Assembly: GCA_021845595.1 (NCBI GenBank)
Contig: JAJZVV010000012.1
Location: forward strand, 47,020-111,019
Origin: Pseudomonadota bacterium
GTDB taxonomy: Bacteria; Pseudomonadota; Alphaproteobacteria; Acetobacterales; Acetobacteraceae
Length of the DNA stretch: 64,000 nt
Direction: 5' to 3'
Positions 17,350 to 27,664 of this stretch are shown here, one piece after another (position 1 is the first letter of the stretch; each line of letters starts with the position of its first letter). The notes below the pieces were generated by a model. The model ran no database searches. It was not told the DNA's origin and worked only from the letters and a program-made list of their open reading frames with translations. The translations under genes and the position numbers were made by a program.

Positions 17350-18486
17350 TCATTTCAGCGCGACGGTCGGCACCACGGAGATGCCGAGCGGCAGCGGCAG
17401 CTTCGGGTCGAGGCCGCTGTCGATGTCGATCTTCACCGGCACGCGCTGGACGATCTTGACGAAATTGCCGGTGGCGTTCTCGGGCGGAAAGGCGGTGAAC
17501 TTCGACCCCGAGCCGAGCTGCACGCTGTCGACATGGCCCTTGAGGTCGAGCTGCGGATAGGCGTCGACATGGATCGCCACCGCCTGCCCGGGGCGCATGC
17601 GGGCGAGTTGGGATTCCTTGAAGTTCGCCGTCACCCAGACCTGCGGTGTCACCAGCGCCATGATCTGCGTGCCGGCGGCGACGAAATTGCCCTGCTCGAC
17701 ATTGCGCTTCGTCACCCAGCCATCCTGCGGCGCGGCGACGTTGGTGTAGCCGAGATTGATCATCGCTTGCTGGAGCTGGGCGCGGGCCTCGGTCACCTGG
17801 GCCTCGGCCTGCTTGACCTGCGCCTCGGCGGCGGCGATCTGCGGATCCACCACTTGCGCCTCGGCCAGCTGCGCCTCGGCCTGCGCCACCTGCGCGGTGG
17901 CCTGGCGGGCGGCGGCGGTGACCGCGTCGATGGTCTCCTGCATCGTCGCCTGCGGATTGATGCGCTTCTGCCGCTTGAAGTCAGCATCCGCCTTCCACTG
18001 CGCCGTCTTCGCCACCTCCACCGCGGCCTGCGCCGATGCGAGCCGAGCGGGGTAGGTGATATGCGCCAGGTCACGGTTGGTGCGGGCGAGATTGAGCTGC
18101 GCCTCCGCCAGCGCGAGCTGGCCCTGGGCCTGGTCGCGCGCGGCCGAGTACAGGCGCGGGTCGATCTTCACCAGCAGATCGCCCATGTGGACGAACTGAT
18201 TGTCGGTGACCGCGAGGGTCACGACCTCGCCATTGACCTGCGGGGCGATCATCACCGCGCGCCCGTCCGTATAGGCGTCGTCGGTACTTTCCTCGTCCTT
18301 GGTCAGGTACCAGTAGTATGTGCCGCCGGCGGCCAGCGCGAGGACGACGAGCAGCATGACGATGAGGCCGACCGGCACCCGTGCCCGGCGGACGCGGGCC
18401 GGCTCGCCGGTGCGCGGCGCTGGCGCGGTCGGCGCCGCGTGGCCGGCTGCATCGATCCCCTCCGCAACATCCCCGTAATCGGCCAT
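17350..18486 (-). CDS. emrA: EmrA/HlyD-family membrane fusion protein
   Basis: Periplasmic adaptor of the EmrAB efflux complex, 378 residues. It has a cytosolic Pro/Ala-rich tail, one transmembrane helix (about residues 40-60), the STDDAYTDG motif typical of EmrA, a lipoyl half near VNGEVVTLAVTDNQFVHMGD, a long Ala/Glu/Gln-rich coiled-coil hairpin (about 110-250), and a beta-barrel region. The start ATG at 18486 has AGGGAG upstream. It is transcribed from the palindrome-bearing promoter at 18513-18541. Confidence 0.93.
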   Translation of the reverse strand: MADYGDVAEGIDAAGHAAPTAPAPRTGEPARVRRARVPVGLIVMLLVVLALAAGGTYYWYLTKDEESTDDAYTDGRAVMIAPQVNGEVVTLAVTDNQFVHMGDLLVKIDPRLYSAARDQAQGQLALAEAQLNLARTNRDLAHITYPARLASAQAAVEVAKTAQWKADADFKRQKRINPQATMQETIDAVTAAARQATAQVAQAEAQLAEAQVVDPQIAAAEAQVKQAEAQVTEARAQLQQAMINLGYTNVAAPQDGWVTKRNVEQGNFVAAGTQIMALVTPQVWVTANFKESQLARMRPGQAVAIHVDAYPQLDLKGHVDSVQLGSGSKFTAFPPENATGNFVKIVQRVPVKIDIDSGLDPKLPLPLGISVVPTVALK

Positions 18487-18512
18487 GCCGCCCGTCTCCC
18501 TACCGTCGCACG

Positions 18513-18541
18513 ACTATATAACCGAACCGTTCGGTCAGCAA
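18513..18541 (-). promoter_or_regulatory. emrAB promoter with operator palindrome between -35 and -10
   Basis: Reading the minus strand, TTGCTG (18536-18541) and TATAGT (18513-18518) are spaced by exactly 17 bp. The spacer holds ACCGAA-N3-TTCGGT (18521-18535), a perfect inverted repeat. A palindrome in this position is typical for TetR- or MarR-type repressors of efflux pumps. The predicted transcript starts about 20 nt before the emrA ATG. No repressor gene is adjacent. Confidence 0.75.
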
Positions 18542-18594
18542 GCCGACCTGCTGCATCGCAGCGCAAACCGGCGCCGAAGCTGGGCGGGGAAATG

Positions 18595-20367
18595 TTAACC
18601 CAGAAGCGCCTGGCTGCGCACCAGCCGCGCGTAGAGCCCATCGGCGGCGAGCAGGTCGGCGTGGCGACCCTGCTCCACGGCGCGCCCTTCGTCCATCACC
18701 ACGACGAGGTCGGCGTCGCGCACGGTGGCGAGGCGATGGGCGATGATGATGGTGGTGCGCCCGCGCCGCAGCGTCGCCAGCGCCGCCTGCACCGCCGCCT
18801 CGCTCTCCGCATCGAGGGCGCTGGTCGCCTCGTCGAGCAGCAGGATGCGCGGATCCCGCAGCAGCGCGCGGGCGAGCACGACGCGCTGGCGCTGGCCGCC
18901 CGAGAGGCGCTGCCCGCCGGGCCCGACGCGGGTCGCGAACCCCTCCGGCAGCGCGGCGATGAAGCCGCCGGCGGCGGCGCGCGCGGCGGCCTCGATCTCG
19001 GCCTCGCCGGCACCGGGCCGGCCGAGGCGGATATTGGCGGCGATGCTGTCGTCGAACAGCAGCGCGTCCTGCCCGACATAGGCGATGGCATCGCGCAGCG
19101 CGGCGAGATCGAGGTCGCGCACGTCCGCCCCGTCCACCGTGACAGTTCCGCCGCCGACATCCTGCAGGCGGGGGATCAGCGCCAGCGCCGTCGATTTGCC
19201 GGCGCCGGAGGGTCCGACCAGCGCCAGCGTGCGCCCCGGCTCGGCGACGAAGCTGAGATCGTGCAGCCCGGCGCGGCCATCCGGGTAGCGGAAGCTCACG
19301 GCCCGGAACTCCACCCGGCCGTGGCCCGCCGGCAGCGGGCGCGCGATCGGGCTGGCGACGATCGCGGGCGGCTCGTCGAGCACGGCGAAAACGCGTGCCA
19401 GCCCCGCCAGCCCTTCCTGCAGCGCGGCGTTGAGCGAGCCGAGCGCGCGCAGCGGCCGGGCGGCGATCAGCAGCGCGGCGACGAAGCCGGTGAAATTGCC
19501 GAGCGTCGCCCCGCCCATCGCCGCCCGCCAGCCGGCGAAGCCGATCACCGCCGCGACCGCGAGCCCGCCCAGCATCTCCAGCAGCGGGTCGATCGCCGCG
19601 CGGCCACGGCTCATGCGCAGCAGGGCGGTGTAGAGCCCGCCGAAGGCCGCCGCCGCGCGGCGCTGCTCGATCGCCTCGAGCCGGTAGGCGCGCACCGTGC
19701 GCGCCTGGGCGAAGCTCTCGGTGAGCAGGCTCGCGGTCTCGCCCATGCGTTCCTGCATCCCGCCCGAGGCGCGGCGGATGCGCCGGCCGATGCGCTCGAT
19801 GGGCAGCGCCGCGAGCGGGTAGAGCAGGGCGGCGATCAGGCTCAGCACCCAGTCCAGATACAGCATGGAGCCGATCAGCCCGACCACCGTCAGCGCGTCG
19901 GCGATACCGTTCACCGCGCGGGTGAGGGATTCGCGGATGACCACGGCATCGGTGGTGAACCGCGCGGCGAGCTGCGCCGGCGCCTCGCGCTCGACGCGGG
20001 CGAGGTCGGCGGCGGTGAGATGGGCGAACATACGCTCCTGCAGCGCGCGGATGACGCTGAGGACGACGCGCTGGACTTCGACGTTCTGCGCATACTGCGC
20101 CGCCGCCTTGGCCCCGGTGATGACGACGACGATCGCTGGAATCTGGTAGAGGATGCGTGGATCCTTGGCCGCGAACAGCGAGAACGCGTGCTCGATCACC
20201 ACCGGATAGAGCGCGGTGGTTCCGGCCATCAGCCCGGTCAGCACCAGGATGGCGATCAGGCGCGCGCGCTGCTCGGCAACGCCGCTGCGCCAGAGCCGCG
20301 CGAGCAGGGCGCGCGTGCTGGCATCGGCCGGGGGCGGCAGGAAAGCGGCGTCCATCGTCGGACGCAT
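18595..20367 (-). CDS. MsbA-like ABC exporter (fused membrane and ATPase domains)
   Basis: Homodimeric ATP-driven exporter, 590 residues. The N-terminal half (about 1-330) contains six membrane helices. The ATPase half has Walker A LALVGPSGAGKSTAL, Q-loop YVGQDALLFDDSI, signature LSGGQRQRVVLARAL, Walker B ILLLDEATSALD and the switch His in IIIAHRL. Lipid or lipid-linked cargo is likely by similarity to MsbA, but this cannot be fixed from sequence. The start at 20367 or 20355 lies just after the cca stop, so the gene belongs to the DUF1285-nudix-cca-ABC operon. Confidence 0.88.
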   Translation of the reverse strand: MRPTMDAAFLPPPADASTRALLARLWRSGVAEQRARLIAILVLTGLMAGTTALYPVVIEHAFSLFAAKDPRILYQIPAIVVVITGAKAAAQYAQNVEVQRVVLSVIRALQERMFAHLTAADLARVEREAPAQLAARFTTDAVVIRESLTRAVNGIADALTVVGLIGSMLYLDWVLSLIAALLYPLAALPIERIGRRIRRASGGMQERMGETASLLTESFAQARTVRAYRLEAIEQRRAAAAFGGLYTALLRMSRGRAAIDPLLEMLGGLAVAAVIGFAGWRAAMGGATLGNFTGFVAALLIAARPLRALGSLNAALQEGLAGLARVFAVLDEPPAIVASPIARPLPAGHGRVEFRAVSFRYPDGRAGLHDLSFVAEPGRTLALVGPSGAGKSTALALIPRLQDVGGGTVTVDGADVRDLDLAALRDAIAYVGQDALLFDDSIAANIRLGRPGAGEAEIEAAARAAAGGFIAALPEGFATRVGPGGQRLSGGQRQRVVLARALLRDPRILLLDEATSALDAESEAAVQAALATLRRGRTTIIIAHRLATVRDADLVVVMDEGRAVEQGRHADLLAADGLYARLVRSQALLG

Positions 20368-20370
20368 CTA

Positions 20371-21570
20371 TCAGCCGGAGCGGCTTCGTGCCAGTTCGGC
20401 CCGGCAGGTGGCCGCGTCGGCGCGGCAGCCACCCTCCAGCCACCAGGCCCGCACCGCGGCCAGCGCCTGCCCCACCTGCGGCCCCGGTGCGTAGCCGGCT
20501 GCCAGGGCATCGCGCCCGGCGAGGGGAAAAACCGGCCGGGGCAGGGCGGCCACGCGGGCGCGCATCCTGGCCCAGCCGGCCGGGTCGCCGCCCACCGCCG
20601 CCTCCGCGAGCCAGGCGCGGCCGAGGAGCACCGCGTGCGGCTGATCGGCGAGCCGGCGGCGCAGGGTGTCGTCATCATCGTCGGGGCGCGGTGGGGGCGG
20701 CGCCCGCAGGGCGAGCAGATGGGCGCGCTCGGCATGGGCGAAGCGCAGACGGGTGGCGAGCCCGGCGGCGTCGCCATCGAGCAGGGCGGCGAGGCGCAGC
20801 AGCGGGTCCGGCGGGGCGCCGGCTTCGATCAGGCGCGCGAGCCGTGCCGGATCGCGGCCTTCGGGCAGGGCGCGGGCGAGCAGGCCGAACCGCTCCATCA
20901 GCGCCAGCGCCGCCCGCGGGTCTGCGGCGGCGAGGATGCGCTTGAGCTCGCTCCAGACGCGCTCGGCCGAGAGCCCGTCCAGCCGGGCGCCGCGCAGCGC
21001 CGCTTCGGTCGCCGCATCGGGCGGCAGGCGGGCATAGCGGGCATAGAAGCGGAAATAGCGCAGCGCCCTGAGCCAGTCCTCCGCCAGCCGGGCCGCCGGG
21101 TCGCCGACGAATCGCAGTCGGCCGGCGCGCAGGTCCGCGATGCCGCCGAACGCGTCGTACACCGCGCCGGCGCGGTCCATGGACAAGGCGTTGATGGTGA
21201 AGTCCCGCCGCGCCGCATCCTCCTGCCAATCGTCGGTGAAGACGACGCGGGCATGCCGCCCGTCGGTCTCCACATCGTGGCGCAAAGTGGTGATTTCAAA
21301 ACTTTTGCCACCCGTCACGGCGGTCACGGTGCCGTGCGCGAGGCCGGTCGGCACCGGCTTGATCCCGGCCGCCCCCAGGGCCGCGATCACGGCTTCCGGC
21401 CGGCGCGGCGTCGCCAGGTCGATGTCGGTGACGACGGCGCCGGCGATTGCATCGCGCACGGCGCCGCCGACGATCCGTGCCTCGGGCAGGGCGGCCAGCA
21501 CCGCGGCCAGCGCCGGGTCGTCGAGGAAGGCCGGTCGTGGGTCGAGGACGAGCGCCGGCGCCGCGTTCAC
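20371..21570 (-). CDS. cca: CCA tRNA nucleotidyltransferase / poly(A) polymerase family
   Basis: Adds or repairs the CCA end of tRNAs, or acts as poly(A) polymerase; both belong to the same class II nucleotidyltransferase family. The 399-residue protein has the IVGGAVRDAI motif, the catalytic DxD in VTDIDLATP, the RRDFTINALSMD segment and the FVGDPAARLAEDWLRALRYFRF motif. The C-terminal half is Ala/Arg-rich and diverged. Its ATG overlaps the Nudix gene stop (ATGA). Confidence 0.92.
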   Translation of the reverse strand: MNAAPALVLDPRPAFLDDPALAAVLAALPEARIVGGAVRDAIAGAVVTDIDLATPRRPEAVIAALGAAGIKPVPTGLAHGTVTAVTGGKSFEITTLRHDVETDGRHARVVFTDDWQEDAARRDFTINALSMDRAGAVYDAFGGIADLRAGRLRFVGDPAARLAEDWLRALRYFRFYARYARLPPDAATEAALRGARLDGLSAERVWSELKRILAAADPRAALALMERFGLLARALPEGRDPARLARLIEAGAPPDPLLRLAALLDGDAAGLATRLRFAHAERAHLLALRAPPPPRPDDDDDTLRRRLADQPHAVLLGRAWLAEAAVGGDPAGWARMRARVAALPRPVFPLAGRDALAAGYAPGPQVGQALAAVRAWWLEGGCRADAATCRAELARSRSG

Positions 21571-22202
21571 CGCACGCCGCGCTTGCCCGCGGCAAGCGCC
21601 TCGTCGCGCGCGAGCGCCTCCGTCCTTGGCAGGGGTTCGCGCAGCAGCGCGGCGAGCTGCATCAGGATCGATGCGGTCGCGCCCCAGATATAGTGTTCCG
21701 GGTGCGGCCAGACCCAGAATTCGCGCATCCGGCCGCGGAATTCCGCCCGTCGCCGCACTGGCGCGGCAGGGTCGAGCAGCACCGCAAGCGGCAGCTCGAA
21801 CACCGCTTCCACCTCCGCCGGGGCCGGCGTGAGCGCCAGTCCCGCGGGCAGCAGACCGACGACGGGGGTGATGCGGAAGCCGGTGCCGGTGACATGTTCG
21901 GCGAGCCGGCCGGCGAGGCGGACCGCGCCGGGATCGAGCCCGATCTCCTCCCGCGCCTCGCGCAGCGCCGCCGCCTCGGCGTCCGCGTCGGCGTGGTCGA
22001 TGCGTCCGCCGGGAAAGCTCACCTGGCCGGCATGGGCGCTGAGATGGGCATTGCGCTTGGTCAGCAGCACGCCGGGCGCGGCGCCGAGCACGACCGCCAC
22101 CAGCACCGCCGCCGGCACTGGCGGGCGGTCGAGCAGGTCGGTCGCGTCATCGGCTTCCGCCCGGCGCGCGCCGGCCTGGCGCAGGCGCTCCGGGAGCTGC
22201 AG
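21567..22202 (-). CDS. NudL-type Nudix hydrolase (CoA pyrophosphatase family)
   Basis: Predicted to hydrolyse CoA or other nucleoside-diphosphate-linked compounds. The LLTKRNAHLSAHAGQVSFPGG segment is the CoA-pyrophosphatase motif, and the Nudix box reads GG-R-I-D...ALREAREEIGL. There is no ATG in a sensible place: the only ATG, at 22406, would overlap DUF1285 by over 170 bp. A CTG at 22202 gives a family-like N terminus, while GTG at 22118 would give a shorter 183-residue protein. The start is therefore uncertain; the domain assignment is not. Confidence 0.8.
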   Translation of the reverse strand: MQLPERLRQAGARRAEADDATDLLDRPPVPAAVLVAVVLGAAPGVLLTKRNAHLSAHAGQVSFPGGRIDHADADAEAAALREAREEIGLDPGAVRLAGRLAEHVTGTGFRITPVVGLLPAGLALTPAPAEVEAVFELPLAVLLDPAAPVRRRAEFRGRMREFWVWPHPEHYIWGATASILMQLAALLREPLPRTEALARDEALAAGKRGVR

Positions 22203-22233
22203 GGCGAGGCGGGTGGCTTCGAGCGGAATCGGC

Positions 22234-22857
22234 TCAGTCCTCGGCGTCCGGCAGCTCGCCGAGCGGGAAAAACACGCCGCAGCTCCAGACCCCGAGCATG
22301 TGCCGCCCGCCGACCTCGCGCGGTTCGGCCAGCGCGACCAGCTCGTAATAGACCGCGCGGGCGATGCGCGCCTCGATCGGCCAGCGCCCGCTGCCGTCGC
22401 GGACACGGATATAGGGCGTCGGGTCGCAGGTCAGGATGTCGTGGGAGACGCGGATCGGATGCTCGGGGCCGGCGGTGACGATGAGATCGACATTGGTGCG
22501 GAAGCTGAGCTGCTGGTGGCAGCCGCACCCGCCCCAATCCAGCTCGACGGCGACGAACGGCGCGTCCTCGACGACGATGCGTCCCCGCTCCGCCGGCGTC
22601 TCCAGCCAGAACGCGCCCTCGTCATCGCGCTTGAGGACGCTGGCGAAGAGGCAGACGAGCTCCTTGCGCCCGATCGGGCTGCCTCGGTAGAGCCAGGTTC
22701 CGTCGCGGCGGATGACGAAAGGCAGGTCGCCGCACTCGACCGGGCGGCGCTGATGCGACGAGAGAACGCCGCCCGGGACGAGCGGGAGGGGTGGCATGGC
22801 CGGACCATGAGCCAGACCAGAAGACAGCGTCGGCCGGTGGCGCGGTACGTCGTTCAC
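22234..22857 (-). CDS. DUF1285 protein
   Basis: A 207-residue cytosolic protein of the proteobacterial DUF1285 family, function unknown. Family segments are DGTWLYRGSPIGRKELVCLFASVLKRDDEG, WLETPAERGRIVVEDAPFVAVELD and the C-terminal GVWSCGVFFPLGEL. It precedes the Nudix hydrolase and cca, an arrangement common in alphaproteobacteria. GTG at 22857 has GGAGAC a few bases upstream and is preferred; ATG at 22797 is the alternative. The 204 bp to the divergent moxR gene probably hold promoters for both. Confidence 0.85.
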   Translation of the reverse strand: MNDVPRHRPTLSSGLAHGPAMPPLPLVPGGVLSSHQRRPVECGDLPFVIRRDGTWLYRGSPIGRKELVCLFASVLKRDDEGAFWLETPAERGRIVVEDAPFVAVELDWGGCGCHQQLSFRTNVDLIVTAGPEHPIRVSHDILTCDPTPYIRVRDGSGRWPIEARIARAVYYELVALAEPREVGGRHMLGVWSCGVFFPLGELPDAED

Positions 22858-23061
22858 GTCTTCGTCTCCAGACCTCGCCAGACTTCAAGCGCTGCACACA
22901 TATAGGTAGCATCCCCTGGGCGATGGAAGTGCGCCCGTTGCACCGTGCCGTTCGGCGCCGTCGGTTTTTGTCGGCGACCGGTTGCTTCCCGTTCGGATCC
23001 GGTCCTCGCGGGCCGTTTCCGTGGCGGATCCCGCGCCACCCGCCAGGAGTAAGGCCCGCCC

Positions 23062-24077
<1,016 letters not shown>

Positions 24078-24081
<4 letters not shown>

Positions 24082-24962
24082 CCCCGGCGCCCGCCGCCGG
24101 CCCGGTGCAGCGGAGCGCTCACCGCGCCGAGGCGCTGGCCGCGCGCCTGCCCGCGCTCCTGGTGGCGGCGCAGCGAGTCGCGGCGACGGTGGCGCAAGGC
24201 GTGCACGGCCGGCGCCGTCCCGGTGCCGGCGACGCCTTCTGGCAGTTTCGCCCATTCCTGCAAGGGGATTCGACGACGCGGATCGACTGGCGGCAATCGG
24301 CGAAGTCCGACCGCGCCTTCGTCCGCGAGCGCGAATGGGCGACGGCGCAGAGCGTCTATCTCTGGCGCGACGCCTCGGCCTCGATGCGCTGGAGTTCGGC
24401 GCTGGCGGCGGAGGACAAGCGGGCGCGGGCGGAGTTGCTGCTGCTCGCGCTGGCGGCGCTGCTGCTGCGCGGCGGCGAGCGGGTGCGCCTGCTCGGTGCC
24501 GAGACGCCGGCGCTCTCCGGGTCCACCGGGCTCGAGCATCTCGCCGAGGCGCTCCTCGCCGAGCCGGACGGCGGAAGCGGCCTGCCGCCGGACGCGGTCG
24601 TCACCCGCTACAGCCGGGTGGTGCTGATCGGCGACTTCCTTGCCCCGCTGGAGGGGGCTTCGGCCGCCATCGGGCGTCTTGCCGCGGTGCCCGCCAGCGG
24701 CCATGTGCTGCAAGTGTTGGATCCCGCGGAGATCGACCTGCCCTATAGCGGCCGGGTGCGCTTTCTCGGCCTGGAGGCGGAAGCGGAGACGCTGGTGCCG
24801 CGCGTCGAGCATGTCCGCGCCGAGTATGACCGGCGACTGGCGGCGCAAGTCCGCGGGCTCGGCGACATCTGCACCGGCGCCGGGTTCAGCGCCTCCCTGC
24901 ATCGCACCAGCGACTCGCCCGAGACCGCGCTCCTCGCCCTCTACATGGCGCTCGCCGCATGA
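24078..24962 (+). CDS. DUF58 (VWA-like) protein
   Basis: A 294-residue cytosolic protein, the usual partner of MoxR. The DUF58 core is recognisable in GDAFWQFRPFLQGDSTTRIDWRQSAKSDRAFVREREW, followed by YLWRDASASM, a degenerate metal-binding D-x-S-x-S motif. Start ATG at 24078 overlaps the moxR stop (ATGA). Its own stop overlaps the start of the next membrane protein by 4 bp. Confidence 0.9.
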
Positions 24963-27658
24963 TTTTCACCGCCCCCGCCGTGCTTCTCGCCCTGGCCGCG
25001 CTGCCCGTGCTGTGGTGGCTACTGCGGGTGACGCCGCCGGCGCCGCGGCGGCAGATTTTCCCGGCGATCCGCCTGCTCGCCGGGCTCGACCCGGTGGAGC
25101 AGGAGGCCGCGCGCACGCCCTGGTGGCTGCTGGCGCTACGCATGCTGGCGGCGGCGCTGGTCATCGTCGGCCTTGCGCGGCCGGTGTTCGACGCCAGGCC
25201 GGCATTGCCCGGGACCGGGCCGATGCTGCTGGTGATCGATGATGGCTGGGCCTCCGCCGCCTCGTGGCCGCGCGTGCTGGCCGCCGGCGATGCCGTGCTG
25301 GACCGTCTGGCGCGCAGCGGAAGGCCGGCGGCGCTGCTCGGCACGGCGCGCACGGACGACGGCATGGCCCCGTCGCCGAGCCCGGTGATGCCGCCGGCCG
25401 AACTGCGCGCACGTCTCGCTGTGCTGCGGCCGAAGCCCTGGCCGGTGGACCGGACCGAAGCCGCGGCCGCGCTGCGCGCCTGGACAGCCGCTGCGGGTCG
25501 AGCGGGCTCGGGCGCCTCGGTCTATCTCGGCGACGGCGTCGACGCGCCCGGGTCGGCGGAGTTTGCCGCTTCCCTCGCTGGTATCGGACCAGTCACCGAG
25601 CTGCGCCCCGATCCGGGGGGCGAGCGGCTGCTGCTCGCCCCGCGCGAAGCGGGCGGAGCGCTCGTCGCCGTGGTCGCGCGCCTGCCCGTCGCCGGGCCCT
25701 CGCCACCGGCGCGGGTACTGGCGCAGAGCAGCGACGGGCGCAGCCTGGCCGAGGCAGTGATCGAGTTCCCGCCCGGTGCGGCCAGCGCCGCGGCGCCGCT
25801 GGCGCTGCCGCCGGAACTGCGCAACGAGCTTGGCCAGCTGGTCCTGGCCGGCACCGCGTCCGCCGGCGCGCATTGGCTGCTGGACGAGCGCTGGCGCCGC
25901 CGCCCGGTCGGGCTGCTGGCCGGCGACGCGATCGGCGCCGGCACGCCGCTGCTCGGTGAGCTCTACTACCTCCGCCGCGCCCTAAACCCCTACGCCGAGC
26001 TGCGCGAGGGCTCGCTCGAGACGCTGCTCGCCCGCCCGCTTGCCGTGCTCATCCTCGCGGACCGGGTGATCCCGGACGGGGCGGAGGCGGAGCGGCTGGA
26101 ACGCTGGGTAGAGCAGGGCGGGACGTTGATCCGCTTCGCCGGCCCGCGGCTCGCCGAGCACCCGGACGGGATGCTTCCGGTTGGCCTGCTCACCGGCGAC
26201 CGCGCGCTGGGCGGCGCGCTTTCCTGGAGCAAGCCGGCGCATCTCGCCCCGTTCCCGGCCGGCTCGCCCTTCGCCGGGCTCGCGGCACCGGAGGAGGTCA
26301 GCGTCACGCGGCAGGTCCTCGCCGAACCGCGGCCGGATCTCGCGCGCCACGCCTGGGCCAGCCTCACCGACGGTACGCCGCTGGTGACGGCGGCGACGCG
26401 CGGGGCCGGACGCATCGTGCTGTTCCATGTCAGCGCCAATGCCGACTGGTCCAATCTCGCGCTGTCGGGCCTGTTCGTGGACATGCTGCGCCGGCTGGTC
26501 GCGCTCTCGGCCGGCATCGCCGCGGAAAGCGAGAGCGGGCTGCAGGCGCCGGCGCTGACGCTGGACGGATTCGGCGCCCTTGGCCCGCCGCCGGTTGCCG
26601 CACAGGCCCTGGCCGGGGACGCGTTCGCGCGCACTGTGGTCTCGCCGCGTCACCCGCCCGGGCTCTATGGACCGGAATCCAGCCGCCGCGCGCTCAATCT
26701 CGGCGCTGCGCTGGGTCCGCTGGCGGCCAGCGCGCCGATCGCCGGGGCGGCGGAGGAGCCGCTGGGGACCGCCGCGCCGGAGCGGGCGCTGGGCCCGTGG
26801 CTGATCGCCGCCGCCCTGGTGCTGTTCATTCTCGACCTTCTGGTCTCGCTCGGCCTGCGCGGCGTGCTGCGCCGGGGTGCTGCCGTGGCGGCCTCGCTGG
26901 CGCTGCTGCTGGCCGCGCCGCCGGCACTGCCCGGGGCGCACGCCGCCGAGCGCTACCCCTCGCTCGCCATCCATCTCGCCTATGTCGTCACCGGGGACGA
27001 CGGCGTGGACCAGGTTTCCCGCGCCGGGCTGCTCGGCCTGTCGGACTATGTCAACCAGCGCACCGCCGCGGTTCTGGCCGAGCCCATCGCCGTCGCGCCA
27101 GGGCGGGACGATCTCAGTGTCTTTCCGCTGCTCTACTGGCCGATCCTCGCCGAGGCGCCGCTGCCGCCGGCCGACGCGCTGGCCGCGCTCAACGACTACA
27201 TGGCGCATGGCGGCATCATCCTGATCGACACGCGCGGCGGCGCGGGGGGCAGCGGGGAGGATTTCAACCCCGGCGTGGACGCCACGCTCGCCGGGCTGGG
27301 CAAGGCGCTCTCGGTGCCGCCGCTGGCCCCGCTCACCACCGAGCATGTCCTCGCCCGGGCCTTCTACCTGCTGCGTGATTTTCCCGGCCGCTATGTCGGC
27401 GCGCCGGTCTGGGTGCAGCGCCAGCAGGACCGCGCCAACGACAGCGTCAGCCCGGTGATCATCGGCGCCAACGACTGGGCAGCGGCCTGGGCGGTGGATG
27501 CGGACGGGCACAACCCCTACGCGGTGATCCCCGGCGGCGCCCGCCAGCGCCTGCTGGCCTATCGGTTCGGCGTCAATCTCGTGATGTACGCGCTCACCGG
27601 CAACTACAAGGGCGACCAGGTGCACGTGCCGGCGATCCTCGAACGCTTGGGGCAGTAG
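24959..27658 (+). CDS. BatA-like membrane protein with C-terminal DUF4159 domain
   Basis: An 899-residue inner-membrane protein. The N terminus (MIFTAPAVLLALAALPVLWWLLR...) is the two-helix aerotolerance-regulator region, with PRRQIFPAIRLL after it. Middle parts contain glutamine-amidotransferase-like segments (AVLILADRVIPDG, GGTLIRFAGPRLAEHP). A pair of hydrophobic helices (about residues 617-660) precedes the DUF4159 domain, which holds YPSLAIHLAYVVTGDDGVDQVSRAGLLGL, FPLLYWPI and GGIILIDTRGG. Function is unknown; related clusters are tied to envelope stress and oxygen tolerance in other bacteria. The next gene starts 6 bp later. Confidence 0.85.
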   Translation: MIFTAPAVLLALAALPVLWWLLRVTPPAPRRQIFPAIRLLAGLDPVEQEAARTPWWLLALRMLAAALVIVGLARPVFDARPALPGTGPMLLVIDDGWASAASWPRVLAAGDAVLDRLARSGRPAALLGTARTDDGMAPSPSPVMPPAELRARLAVLRPKPWPVDRTEAAAALRAWTAAAGRAGSGASVYLGDGVDAPGSAEFAASLAGIGPVTELRPDPGGERLLLAPREAGGALVAVVARLPVAGPSPPARVLAQSSDGRSLAEAVIEFPPGAASAAAPLALPPELRNELGQLVLAGTASAGAHWLLDERWRRRPVGLLAGDAIGAGTPLLGELYYLRRALNPYAELREGSLETLLARPLAVLILADRVIPDGAEAERLERWVEQGGTLIRFAGPRLAEHPDGMLPVGLLTGDRALGGALSWSKPAHLAPFPAGSPFAGLAAPEEVSVTRQVLAEPRPDLARHAWASLTDGTPLVTAATRGAGRIVLFHVSANADWSNLALSGLFVDMLRRLVALSAGIAAESESGLQAPALTLDGFGALGPPPVAAQALAGDAFARTVVSPRHPPGLYGPESSRRALNLGAALGPLAASAPIAGAAEEPLGTAAPERALGPWLIAAALVLFILDLLVSLGLRGVLRRGAAVAASLALLLAAPPALPGAHAAERYPSLAIHLAYVVTGDDGVDQVSRAGLLGLSDYVNQRTAAVLAEPIAVAPGRDDLSVFPLLYWPILAEAPLPPADALAALNDYMAHGGIILIDTRGGAGGSGEDFNPGVDATLAGLGKALSVPPLAPLTTEHVLARAFYLLRDFPGRYVGAPVWVQRQQDRANDSVSPVIIGANDWAAAWAVDADGHNPYAVIPGGARQRLLAYRFGVNLVMYALTGNYKGDQVHVPAILERLGQ

Positions 27659-27664
27659 GCGGGA

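Noticed and set aside
15742..21693. A 1983-codon open frame on the plus strand
   Set aside because: It lies antisense to emrB, emrA, the ABC exporter and cca, all of which have clear protein motifs. Long antisense frames are expected at about 70% GC.
22203..22406. ATG at 22406 as the Nudix hydrolase start
   Set aside because: It would overlap DUF1285 by more than 170 bp and add 68 residues with no family similarity.
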